A stretch of DNA of 6,693 nt from an uncultured Lachnospiraceae bacterium (GTDB taxonomy: Bacteria > Bacillota > Clostridia > Lachnospirales > Lachnospiraceae): the NCBI GenBank assembly GCA_910585935.1, contig CAJUHN010000222.1, positions 1-6,693 on the forward strand. The letters are read 5' to 3'. Both the position numbers and the translations under genes were made by a program. Each line of letters starts with the position of its first letter. Position 1 is the stretch's first letter. Under the pieces are notes generated by a model. That model was not told the DNA's origin, made no database searches, and saw only the letters and a list, made by a program, of their open reading frames with translations. Below are positions 1 to 6,406 of the stretch, one piece after another.

Positions 1-96
1 GTACCGCTACGTCTGGAACGGAGCGAGAGCGCGGCTTCGCTGGAATACTTCCTTGTTGTAGCGAACCTTTGATGCTCAAATAGACTGAACTGTAAC
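1..96 (-). mobile_element. Truncated copy 1 of a foldback MITE-like element (cut by window edge)
   Basis: The reverse complement of this stretch aligns along its whole length with the first ~95 bases of the complete element at 3383-3640, with about ten differences and one single-base gap (roughly 88-89% identity by eye). The outer end is at 96, where the plus strand reads GACTGAACTGTAAC, equivalent to the GTTACAGTTTAGTC start of the other copy. The element continues beyond position 1, so its second end and any target duplication cannot be seen; if 8 bp are duplicated, the copy here would be CTTTGCCT at 97-104. No transposase is encoded. The stretch also carries the stop codon of the broken gene next to it. 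Confidence 0.8.
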
Positions 97-363
97 CTTT
101 GCCTTATTATTAGTAATCATCATTTGTTTTGCCCATTCCCTCTGCTCTGTACTGTCCGCCCTCTGCTTGCGGTAGCTGATGTGTGATTTTGGAAATGAAT
201 AGGTCTTGAATACCTTATCCTATTCTATCAGTTTGTAAGTATCGGGAAAGTGGGCAACAAGCGGGTCAAGTTTCCTCATAACTGCCTTATCCCTTATATA
301 GAGGGTAACATTCTGTTTTCCTGCTCGTATCGTGAAAGTTTCATAGTTCCATTTGTTTGTCAC
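76..363 (-). pseudogene. Broken small gene of unknown function with in-frame amber codon
   Basis: On the minus strand a single frame reads as protein for 96 codons from GTG at 363 to TGA at 78-76, interrupted only by TAG at 222-220. The translation before the stop includes the segment VTLYIRDKAVMRKLDPLVAH and ends in FPDTYKLIE. After the stop it goes on in the same style: DKVFKTYSFPKSHISYRKQR, then a basic, Gln-rich tail. Protein-like sequence on both sides of one TAG in the same frame points to a nonsense mutation. No good start is visible: the GTG at 363 is only one base from GGAGG, and no other in-frame start precedes the conserved-looking part. The last codons (VTVQSI) lie inside the mobile element ending at 96, so the original C terminus was probably replaced by the insertion. 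The tail resembles, from memory, small unnamed proteins of Firmicute integrative elements; I cannot assign a function. It lies 63 bp downstream of the regulator gene, on the same strand. Confidence 0.55.
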
Positions 364-426
364 CCCTCCACACTATCTAATATCCATAGCGCATACAAGG
401 AGTTGTACCCAAAAAACAAAGTGGAT

Positions 427-936
427 TTATTCTTTCTTCCGTGTTAAAAAAATTCCAATGATTGCGCCAATAAAGATAATCGGCGCTACTCTGCCAAACA
501 GCCATTCAAATGAATGAAATGCTACTCCGAGAACGGCGGTTTCAGGACTACTATAATCCCAACCCAAGTAAGGACTATTTATTACGATTAGAACCGCAGA
601 AATTATTACTATGACCACACACAATGAGATAAGCGACCAATGAAGAATTTTTCTTCTCGTGGTTTTCCTTTGTGCCAGTTGCAAGTTTATCACCTCCAAT
701 TTTTCAGAAATCGCTTTTAATTTATCAACCTCCTTTTCAACAACAGTTTCTCCGAGCAATGTGCTTACGGGTGTTTCAAGCACTTCCGATATTAAGACTA
801 ACATATCAGAATCGGGAACTGACAATCCTTGCTCCCATTTAGAAATTGTTTGTCGCACCACGTTCAGCTTGATAGCAAGCTCTTGTTGTGAAAGTCCTTT
901 TGATTTTCTAATTGCTTTAATGTTTTCGTTAAGCAA
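427..936 (-). CDS. XRE-family helix-turn-helix regulator with membrane-anchored C terminus
   Basis: This is a DNA-binding regulator of the Cro/C1 (XRE) type. Residues about 5-58 form the helix-turn-helix domain, with the typical run KGLSQQELAIKLNVVRQTIS followed by KWEQG and SVPDSDML. A charged, probably helical linker follows (about 64-90), then a basic stretch and two hydrophobic segments (about 98-119 and 151-165), ending RKKE. The protein is therefore probably anchored in the membrane with the DNA-binding part in the cytoplasm. The open frame reaches TTG at 945, but that codon abuts the GGAGG at 950-946. The next TTG at 936 has 9 bases of spacing, so I chose it (169 residues; 172 from the upstream TTG). 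Its promoter holds a palindrome over the -35 box, suggesting autoregulation. The family role is well known; target genes and any signal sensed are unknown. Confidence 0.88.
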   Translation of the reverse strand: MLNENIKAIRKSKGLSQQELAIKLNVVRQTISKWEQGLSVPDSDMLVLISEVLETPVSTLLGETVVEKEVDKLKAISEKLEVINLQLAQRKTTRRKILHWSLISLCVVIVIISAVLIVINSPYLGWDYSSPETAVLGVAFHSFEWLFGRVAPIIFIGAIIGIFLTRKKE

Positions 937-945
937 TAGGGACAA

Positions 946-950
946 CCTCC
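946..950 (-). promoter_or_regulatory. Ribosome binding site that decides the regulator start
   Basis: The minus strand reads AAGGAGG ending at 946, directly against the TTG at 945-943. A ribosome cannot normally start with no spacing, so the in-frame TTG at 936-934, nine bases downstream, is the better start for the regulator. Confidence 0.6.
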
Positions 951-971
951 TTCCTCTTAGTCGTTACCACA

Positions 972-1000
972 ATTATATGAAAAATTGCCCGTTGCTACAA
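972..1000 (-). promoter_or_regulatory. Promoter of the XRE regulator gene
   Basis: On the minus strand a perfect TATAAT -10 box lies at 977-972 and a TTGTAG -35 box (four of six matches to TTGACA) at 1000-995, with 17 bases between them. It sits about 35 bases upstream of the chosen start codon and its ribosome binding site. The -35 box is inside the palindrome at 990-1006. Confidence 0.6.
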
Positions 1001-1006
1001 GCAACG
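990..1006. promoter_or_regulatory. Palindromic operator candidate over the -35 box
   Basis: A perfect dyad, CGTTGCT-ACA-AGCAACG on the plus strand, covers the -35 box of the regulator promoter. XRE-family dimers bind such short dyads, and a site in this position would block RNA polymerase, so autorepression is the simplest reading. It is nested inside a wider inverted repeat, AAAAATTGCC at 980-989 and GGCAATTTTT at 1029-1038, which could add a second binding site. Binding itself is inferred. Confidence 0.5.
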
Positions 1007-1038
1007 CATTTTAACATTCAAGTATAATGGCAATTTTT

Positions 1039-1401
1039 GTTCCATTATTTCTTGTAATTGTCGATTTCACTTCTTGTCATAGAATAATGTGCTATTGTCC
1101 ATCAATAGCCAATCTCTCTATTAATATTATCTCCACAAACATGTTTTAATGTTCTCATAAACTTCTTGTCTAAGATAAATTTTAAGGCTTCTGTATATTG
1201 TTTATTTTTAGAGGTAATCGTAAGATGATATTAGATAAAATATTAATTTTATGCCTATTTAAAACAATTTATCGCATATTATAAAAAACGTCAAAAATTA
1301 ATGTAAATAATTGCTAATTTTATGTTATAATAAAACTAAATTCTATCCTATCAATTTTCATTTTTTCATACATAAAAACCAAAAAGAAAGGACAAAGACT
1401 C
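1039..1401. other. A/T-rich intergenic region upstream of the Sel1 gene
   Basis: No convincing gene is seen here on either strand. A small perfect hairpin lies at 1091-1109 (GCTATTG, 5-base loop, CAATAGC) without a T-run on either side. A 40-odd codon minus-strand frame ending near 1110 has no usable start and is not called. The right end holds the promoter candidate and ribosome binding site of the Sel1 gene. Confidence 0.6.
1323..1331 (+). promoter_or_regulatory. Extended -10 promoter candidate for the Sel1 gene
   Basis: The plus strand reads TGTTATAAT, an exact TATAAT preceded by the TGn extension. No good -35 box stands 16-18 bases upstream, as is common for extended -10 promoters. Transcription would start near 1338, giving a leader of about 64 bases. 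In such A/T-rich DNA a chance match is possible. Confidence 0.4.
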
Positions 1402-3300
1402 ATGAATAATAATGAAAAGAACAATAATAAAAAAACATCAAAAAATGCAAACACTCAAACAAAGGAAAATATCTTTCTACAGGCTTTAAATTATTATGAA
1501 GGAAAAGGCGTAAAACAAGATTATGCAAAAGCCTTTGCTCAATTTGAACTAGCTCTAAAACAAGGATATCTAGATTCCCAGTATTATTTAGCAGTCTGCC
1601 ATGAAATAGGATTAGGCACAAAATCTGACAAAAAGAAAGCATTAGAATATTATTATCGTTCTGCCATTCAAAATAATGATAAAGCACAACTTTTTATTGG
1701 AAATTATTATAATCAGCAAAATTCCGCAGAAGCAAAAAAGAAAGCTATTTATTGGTATGAATTATCTTCTAAATGTGGAAATAAAGAAGCCTCTAAAATG
1801 TTAGAACTTCTCCATTCTAAAAATAACAATTTAAAAGAAAAAACTCAGCCAAATCAAAAATCCTCAAAACCTATCGCTTCTGCCAAAACTGCCAAAAAGG
1901 AAACTACAAAACCAACTATAACGGCAAGTTCTGAAAATCCTTATACTGCCTGTTATATAAAAGCCACTTGTGAAAATGATGCAAAAGCTCAATATGAATT
2001 AGCCTTGTTCTTTCAATCTGGAAAATATGTTCCTCAAAATGAAAAACAAGCATTCTGTTTCTTTGAGAAATCTGCAAATCAAAATTATATTCCTGCTAAG
2101 GTCGAACTAGCAAAATGCTATACCATCGGAAGAGGCACAGGAAAAAACCTCAAAAAAGCATTCGATCTATATCAAATAGCTGCAAATGCCGGAAATCCAG
2201 AGGCACAAAATATCTTGGGAAACTATTATATGAGCGGAAACGCTGGCGGATTAAAAATTCCGAAAGATGTAGGAAGAGCTTTAGAATATTGGACAAAAGC
2301 AGCGAAACAAGGCTTAGCACAGGCAAAAGCTTCTTTGAATACATATGATAGAAAAAAAGATATACTTATATGGAACAAACCAGAAAAAAAAGAATACTAT
2401 CTAGCTCCTGCTACCAAAAATAATCTCTCTCATGCCCTCGATATGTTAGATAAATTTTTTTCTAATTTTGAAGAAGAAAATGATCAAATACTTATCACCT
2501 ATAAAGGTGATTTACGAGATATATTAAACTTTCAAGTAAATATTCAGATAAATGAGATAGGCGAATCTGTTTATTATATTTTATTAAAGATAAATGTTTA
2601 TTCCGCTTCTCATATTTTTGGAACTACATATGATCCTTTCTCTTATGATGAAACTTATAAAGATCAAAATCGTTTTTATGAATATCAAACTTCTGACAGA
2701 AAAAAAGTGGAATATATTCTATCAAATTTTATAGAAAAAGAAGAACTCCCATCTTATACAAAATCGCCTTGGTATGATAGAAAGCTACTTCCTTCTATAA
2801 GCTTAAAGAAACCTCTCCCTGCTGCTATATTTACTTGTTTTGATAACTTTAAATTTCATTATGATGAAGCATATGAAAACCTTTTAAAACAACAATCCTC
2901 TTCTTTTGTCAGTGACCATTTAGACAGCCTTAAATCTGCCTTTTCTTGTGCAGCTAATCCTATGGGAGTTTATATCACATGGATGATAAAAGCAGATCTT
3001 CTCTCTTCTGTTCAACGAGAAACTCATAAAAAGGCAATAGACGACGTATTAAAAAATCAGATAAGTGGTCTTGACTTTATTTTAAATTATTGCGGTGGTA
3101 TGTTGACATCTGAGGATTTTAATGAATTAGGAACAGCATTTACAAAATATTATTATCCAAAATATCTCAACGATTATTTAGATTATAGTAAGCAAAAATA
3201 TCATGCCATTTATAAAAGCACAAATACTTATCTAGATTTTAAAGGATTAGAATTAAAAATAGATAATGCTTTTTCTTATTTTATCAATAGTTTATCCTAA
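1402..3300 (+). CDS. Sel1-like (TPR-type) repeat protein with unknown C-terminal domain
   Basis: A 632-residue protein with two Sel1-like repeat blocks. After a Lys/Asn-rich N terminus, the first block spans about residues 24-136 (about three repeats, e.g. FLQALNYYEGKGVKQDYAKA). A Lys/Ser/Thr-rich linker covers about 138-180. A second block spans about 181-311, with clear repeats such as KAFDLYQIAANAGNPEAQ. Sel1 repeats are paired helices that act as protein-binding scaffolds. Residues about 313-632 are unlike the repeats, rich in Tyr, Phe and Lys, and I recognise no family there. There is no signal peptide or membrane segment, so it is probably cytoplasmic. The start at ATG 1402 is supported by AGAAAGGA 9 bases upstream. 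It stands alone between an A/T-rich gap and the foldback element and is strongly A/T-rich. The repeat assignment is secure; the cellular role is unknown. Confidence 0.9.
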   Translation: MNNNEKNNNKKTSKNANTQTKENIFLQALNYYEGKGVKQDYAKAFAQFELALKQGYLDSQYYLAVCHEIGLGTKSDKKKALEYYYRSAIQNNDKAQLFIGNYYNQQNSAEAKKKAIYWYELSSKCGNKEASKMLELLHSKNNNLKEKTQPNQKSSKPIASAKTAKKETTKPTITASSENPYTACYIKATCENDAKAQYELALFFQSGKYVPQNEKQAFCFFEKSANQNYIPAKVELAKCYTIGRGTGKNLKKAFDLYQIAANAGNPEAQNILGNYYMSGNAGGLKIPKDVGRALEYWTKAAKQGLAQAKASLNTYDRKKDILIWNKPEKKEYYLAPATKNNLSHALDMLDKFFSNFEEENDQILITYKGDLRDILNFQVNIQINEIGESVYYILLKINVYSASHIFGTTYDPFSYDETYKDQNRFYEYQTSDRKKVEYILSNFIEKEELPSYTKSPWYDRKLLPSISLKKPLPAAIFTCFDNFKFHYDEAYENLLKQQSSSFVSDHLDSLKSAFSCAANPMGVYITWMIKADLLSSVQRETHKKAIDDVLKNQISGLDFILNYCGGMLTSEDFNELGTAFTKYYYPKYLNDYLDYSKQKYHAIYKSTNTYLDFKGLELKIDNAFSYFINSLS

Positions 3301-3374
3301 ATTTTATTATTGTCCTATCCTTTATTATAATTGAAAAAATAATATTACTTTTTCATCAAAAGTTCATATAGAAA
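3301..3374. other. Short A/T-rich tail after the Sel1 gene
   Basis: No gene is present. A weak A/T hairpin (GAAAAA at 3333-3338, TTTTTC at 3349-3354) is the only terminator-like structure right after the Sel1 stop codon. It is too weak to call with confidence; the large foldback element just downstream may end the transcript instead. Confidence 0.35.
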
Positions 3375-3382
3375 TTCTATTA
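3375..3382. repeat. Target site duplication, left copy (TTCTATTA)
   Basis: Eight bases identical to 3641-3648, directly touching the left end of the foldback element. The identity stops at the next base on each outer side, as expected for an 8-bp duplication made on insertion. Confidence 0.75.
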
Positions 3383-3640
3383 GTTACAGTTTAGTCTATT
3401 TGGGGCATCAAAGGTTCGCTACGGCAAGAAAGTATTTAGGCGAAGCCGCGCTCTCGCTCCGTTCCAGACGTAGTGGACACTAAATTCGCAAATCCCGCTT
3501 CTTGCAGGTTTGCTTATTAAGTGCCAACGTCTTCCAAGGGGCTTCTTTTGGAATACTTTCTTGCCTTCGCTAGACTGTCAACTGTTCTAATCTGTGAAAA
3601 GCAAATTTCACAATAACTAATAAAAAGTCTGAACTGTTAC
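3383..3640 (+). mobile_element. Complete 258-bp foldback MITE-like element (copy 2)
   Basis: The element has imperfect terminal inverted repeats: GTTACAGTTTAGTCT at the left and, read inward on the other strand, GTAACAGTTCAGACT at the right (12 of 15 match). It is flanked by TTCTATTA on both sides, an 8-bp target duplication. Inside, paired blocks lie in collinear nested order: 3423-3436 with 3552-3565 (14 bp perfect), GAAGCC 3442-3447 with GGCTTC 3540-3545, and AGACGT 3466-3471 with ACGTCT 3527-3532. Most of the element could thus fold into one long interrupted hairpin with its loop near 3495-3503. A smaller hairpin lies at 3593-3612 (TGTGAAA, TTTCACA). No protein is encoded, so movement would need a transposase supplied elsewhere. 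Termini starting GTAA and 8-bp duplications fit the IS66 family among others; the parent is not proven. Confidence 0.8.
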
Positions 3641-3648
3641 TTCTATTA
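3641..3648. repeat. Target site duplication, right copy (TTCTATTA)
   Basis: An exact match to 3375-3382 that abuts the right end of the foldback element. Together they fix the element borders at 3383 and 3640. Confidence 0.75.
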
Positions 3649-3668
3649 CTATAAATTATAAATAATTG

Positions 3669-3697
3669 TTTACTTTTATTTGTTTTCAACATATAAT
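3669..3697 (+). promoter_or_regulatory. Promoter candidate for the SIMPL gene
   Basis: TTTACT at 3669-3674 (four of six matches to TTGACA) and a perfect TATAAT at 3692-3697 are 17 bases apart. Transcription would start near 3704, leaving a leader of about 210 bases before the ATG at 3918. The promoter is just outside the foldback element, so it does not depend on the insertion. Confidence 0.5.
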
Positions 3698-3741
3698 AAA
3701 TACAATTATATTATCAGTTAGTAGAAAGATAAGAACATAAA

Positions 3742-3838
3742 TCAAATACTCTCCTGCTCTACAACGCTACACAACAATGAGTATTTAATTCTCGCAACAG
3801 TTGCCAAATGTCTACAGGCAGTCACTTGGCTGGTTGCT
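3742..3838 (+). ncRNA. Structured leader candidate upstream of the SIMPL gene
   Basis: Two successive stem-loops lie between promoter and gene, in a stretch clearly richer in G+C than its surroundings. The first pairs AAATACTC (3744-3751) with GAGTATTT (3779-3786). The second pairs GCAAC (3794-3798) with GTTGC (3833-3837) and GCCAAATG (3803-3810) with CACTTGGC (3823-3830; one mismatch), with a 12-base loop. It could be a regulatory leader, a small RNA or a remnant of another repeat. I match it to no known riboswitch class, and no terminator with a T-run follows it. Confidence 0.35.
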
Positions 3839-3917
3839 CGCGGAAAACATCTATAAAAAAACATAAGTTATCATGTCAGCTATCAAAAAAATATAAAAAA
3901 CCAGAAAGGAGAAAATC

Positions 3918-4589
3918 ATGGATAGAACAATCAAAGTAACAGGAAAAGGGAAAATTTCTGTAAAACCAGATCAGATTCTTCTGAATCTATATCTAGAAGA
4001 TGTAAAAGAAAATTATGAAGAAACATTAGAACAATCTAGTATACAGACAGAAATTTTGAAAGATGTTTTTGAAAACCTTGGATTTGCAAGAACTGACTTA
4101 AAAACTATAAATTTTAATGTAAATACTAAATATGAACGCTATCATGATGAACACAATAATTGGAAAGAAGAATTTAAAGGATATGAATTTCAACATTCTT
4201 TAAAAATTGAATTTGATGCAAATAATAAACTCCTTGGTAATGTTTTATATGCTCTGGCTCACTGTTCTGTATCACCAAAATTTTACATAAATTATACCAT
4301 CAAAGATAAAGAATCTGCAAAAAAACAACTTCTCAATAAGGCTGTTATGGATTCTAAAATAAAAGCAGAAATTCTTGCCGAAGCAGCAGGTGTTTCCCTT
4401 AAAGATATTCAGATAATTGATTATTCTTGGGAAGAACTTAATTTTATAGCAAGTCCCATGTCCAAAGGAGGAATGGCACTTTCCATTTGTGAAGTAGCAT
4501 GTAAAGAAAACAATAGTTATGACTTCAATATAGAACCAGATAATATTGTAGCAGAAGATACTGTCACTATAATTTGGAATATTTTGTAA
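3918..4589 (+). CDS. SIMPL domain (DUF541) protein, cytoplasmic form
   Basis: A 223-residue protein of the SIMPL/DUF541 family, which includes E. coli YggE. Family marks are the opening IKVTGKGKISVKPDQ, the central region leading to KAEILAEAAGVSLKDIQIID, and the end pattern IEPDNIVAEDTVTIIW, where the family usually ends in a PxxI-x-V/A-x-VTV strand. Members form oligomers; some are linked to stress protection, but the biochemical role is not settled. Many relatives carry a signal peptide, whereas this one begins directly with the domain (MDRTIKV), so it is probably cytoplasmic. The start is well supported by AAAGGAG (3905-3911) with 6 bases of spacing. The gene is monocistronic, preceded by a long structured leader, and converges on the chemoreceptor gene with a shared terminator. 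Confidence 0.88.
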   Translation: MDRTIKVTGKGKISVKPDQILLNLYLEDVKENYEETLEQSSIQTEILKDVFENLGFARTDLKTINFNVNTKYERYHDEHNNWKEEFKGYEFQHSLKIEFDANNKLLGNVLYALAHCSVSPKFYINYTIKDKESAKKQLLNKAVMDSKIKAEILAEAAGVSLKDIQIIDYSWEELNFIASPMSKGGMALSICEVACKENNSYDFNIEPDNIVAEDTVTIIWNIL

Positions 4590-4654
4590 TAAAATTAACA
4601 CTTATTATGCCATAAATTCTTTGCTATCATTTCTCTATACATATACATGAACTT

Positions 4655-4711
4655 GAAAAATAAAGAGCATGAAACTTAAATATAACATAAGTTTCACACT
4701 CTTTATTTTTC
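4655..4711. terminator. Shared bidirectional terminator hairpin
   Basis: Two 24-base arms (4655-4678 and 4688-4711) are complementary at 22 positions: a 13-bp GAAAAATAAAGAG/CTCTTTATTTTTC part, a two-base mismatch, then a 9-bp TGAAACTTA/TAAGTTTCA part. The loop is 9 bases. The outer A-rich and T-rich arms supply a T-run for transcripts from either side, so it can end both the SIMPL gene and the convergent chemoreceptor gene. Confidence 0.85.
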
Positions 4712-4720
4712 TATACTTTA

Positions 4721-6406
4721 TCACTCAATTAATGTAAACTGCCCAATCAGATCATTTAAAGTAACTGACTGTGCAGATAATTCTTCACTTGTCGCAGAAG
4801 TTTCTTCCGCTGCCGCAGAATTACTTTGAATAACTCCTGAAATCTGTTCAATCCCCTTCTCAATCTCTAGCATAATAGCAACCTGTGATTTAAAGTTATC
4901 ACTAGATTCTTTTGTTGCTGTTGCTAAGACTTCTATGCCATTGACTACATCTGAAAGTCCTTCTTGTGCACGTTTCGCCATTGTATTACCATTATCAACT
5001 TCTTTCAAACTCTTCATAATTAATTCTCTTGTACGTGCCGCGGAATCAGCACTGTCAGAAGCTAACCTACTAATCTGATCTGCAACAACAGCAAATCCTT
5101 TTCCTGCTTCTCCTGCTCTTGCAGCCTCAATAGAAGCATTTAAAGACAATAGATTTGTCTGAGAAGCGATATCCGCAATTTCACTGATAATCGTTTCAAT
5201 TTGTCTAGCAGATGCATCAATTCTTTCCATAGAATGGTATAATTCTTCCATCTGTTTATGGCTTATTTCTGCCCGTTGTCGATATTCATTTGATGTTTCA
5301 TAAGATTTCAATGCTGCCTGTGAATTCTTCTCTGTAGTAGATGTGATATTCTCAATCGTAGCAGTTAACTCTTCTACAGCACTCGCTTGTTCTGTTGCCC
5401 CTTCTGCTAAAGATTGTGCGCTCTGTGCCATCTGAGAAGCTCCCATAGATACTTGATCAGAAGCATCACTAATTTGTTTCATTACATTGCTCTGGTTCAA
5501 TACCATCCCTCGTATATTAGTAAGAACATCTTTAAAATCTCCGATGTAAAAGTCTGCATTTTCAGACTTAGCTGCGAGATTACCATTTTTTATTCTTTCC
5601 ATCAATTGTGTCAAATCACCAATAATCTGTTTTAAAACTTTACATGTTGTGCGGAAAGAATCTGCCAATTCTCCCAATTCGTCACTTGAACTATATTCCA
5701 CTTCTACATTCAAATTACCTTGAGAAATTTGAGATGCAACATCTTTCAGATTATTAATAGGATCAATAATAATATTTCCTAATCTTATTGTCAATACAAT
5801 AGCAATTAAAATCGCTATTATCGTAACAGCGAATAAAATAACATAGTCAATAACTGCTATTCTCTGAGAAACAGTATATGCACTAACAGCTCTCCCTTCT
5901 GCTGACTCTGCAATCTCAGATAATACCTCTTGCAGGTCAAGTAATTGTTGCGCATAAGTACCATTAAATAGTGCATTCGCCTCTTTATCCTTGTCTTCTT
6001 CTATTAACTTCATAACTTCACTCTGTGTATTCTTTAAACTCGCCCCTGCAGAATCTAACATATCTAACAAATTCTGTTCTGGAAATGTTTCATGTAATTT
6101 CATAATATTTTTTTCAATGGTTTCTGTTGTATCATTTACCTTTTTAATTTTATCTGGCTTAATAAGTGGATCATCTGTAGTCATAGCCCATAAAACATTT
6201 TTTGCTACATATTGTACATCTTTTTGAATTTCCATCTGCAAATTACTATTTACAAATGGTTTCCTATAAAAGTCTCTTATCTTATTGTTTAAGCTAGTAA
6301 GACCTATAAAGCTTGCAACAATCGCTATAAGAAACAGCCCAATCATTACTGCCATAACACTAATGATTTTCTTTTTCATATTAGCTTCTTTTAAATATTT
6401 GTTCAT
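4721..6406 (-). CDS. Methyl-accepting chemotaxis protein (transmembrane chemoreceptor)
   Basis: A 561-residue chemoreceptor in the usual order. The N-terminal membrane segment (about 14-37) is followed by an extracellular, mostly helical sensor region (about 38-183) that looks like a four-helix bundle (4HB_MCP type), and then a second membrane segment (about 184-207). A HAMP domain follows (about 207-260, with the Pro at DPINNL and DELGELADSF), then the cytoplasmic signalling domain (about 310-561). The hairpin tip that contacts CheA/CheW is intact: IASQTNLLSLNASIEAARAG, then GKGFAVVADQ. Glu/Gln/Ala-rich helices such as AEETSATSEEL are probable adaptation sites. There is no C-terminal CheR-tethering pentapeptide. 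The ligand is unknown. ATG 6406 gives the longest form, but neither it nor the in-frame ATG at 6379 (MKKKIISV) has a strong ribosome binding site; the shorter start also suits the membrane topology. No flagellar or che genes are in the window. Confidence 0.93.
   Translation of the reverse strand: MNKYLKEANMKKKIISVMAVMIGLFLIAIVASFIGLTSLNNKIRDFYRKPFVNSNLQMEIQKDVQYVAKNVLWAMTTDDPLIKPDKIKKVNDTTETIEKNIMKLHETFPEQNLLDMLDSAGASLKNTQSEVMKLIEEDKDKEANALFNGTYAQQLLDLQEVLSEIAESAEGRAVSAYTVSQRIAVIDYVILFAVTIIAILIAIVLTIRLGNIIIDPINNLKDVASQISQGNLNVEVEYSSSDELGELADSFRTTCKVLKQIIGDLTQLMERIKNGNLAAKSENADFYIGDFKDVLTNIRGMVLNQSNVMKQISDASDQVSMGASQMAQSAQSLAEGATEQASAVEELTATIENITSTTEKNSQAALKSYETSNEYRQRAEISHKQMEELYHSMERIDASARQIETIISEIADIASQTNLLSLNASIEAARAGEAGKGFAVVADQISRLASDSADSAARTRELIMKSLKEVDNGNTMAKRAQEGLSDVVNGIEVLATATKESSDNFKSQVAIMLEIEKGIEQISGVIQSNSAAAEETSATSEELSAQSVTLNDLIGQFTLIE

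Noticed and set aside
250..447. Plus-strand frame of 65 codons
   Set aside because: It is antisense to the broken minus-strand gene and the end of the regulator, lacks a ribosome binding site, and its translation does not look like a protein family.
659..1027. Plus-strand frame of 122 codons
   Set aside because: It is the reverse-strand shadow of the helix-turn-helix gene, whose domain is clear; no ribosome binding site precedes it.
1110..1245. Minus-strand frame with EALKFILDKKFMRTLKHVCG, about 44 codons between stops
   Set aside because: It has no start with a ribosome binding site and lies in very A/T-rich DNA; it could be a gene remnant, but nothing beyond an open frame supports it.
3593..3612. 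Hairpin TGTGAAA/TTTCACA as a terminator
   Set aside because: It has no T-run on either side and lies inside the mobile element; it is better read as part of that element's structure.
1..3640. Phage or CRISPR-like interpretation of the repeats
   Set aside because: There are only two copies, they are inverted and 3.3 kb apart, and no spacer pattern or phage structural gene is present.
4272..4601. Minus-strand frame of 109 codons
   Set aside because: It is a shadow of the SIMPL gene, rich in Phe, Ile and Cys as expected of antisense to A/T-rich coding sequence.
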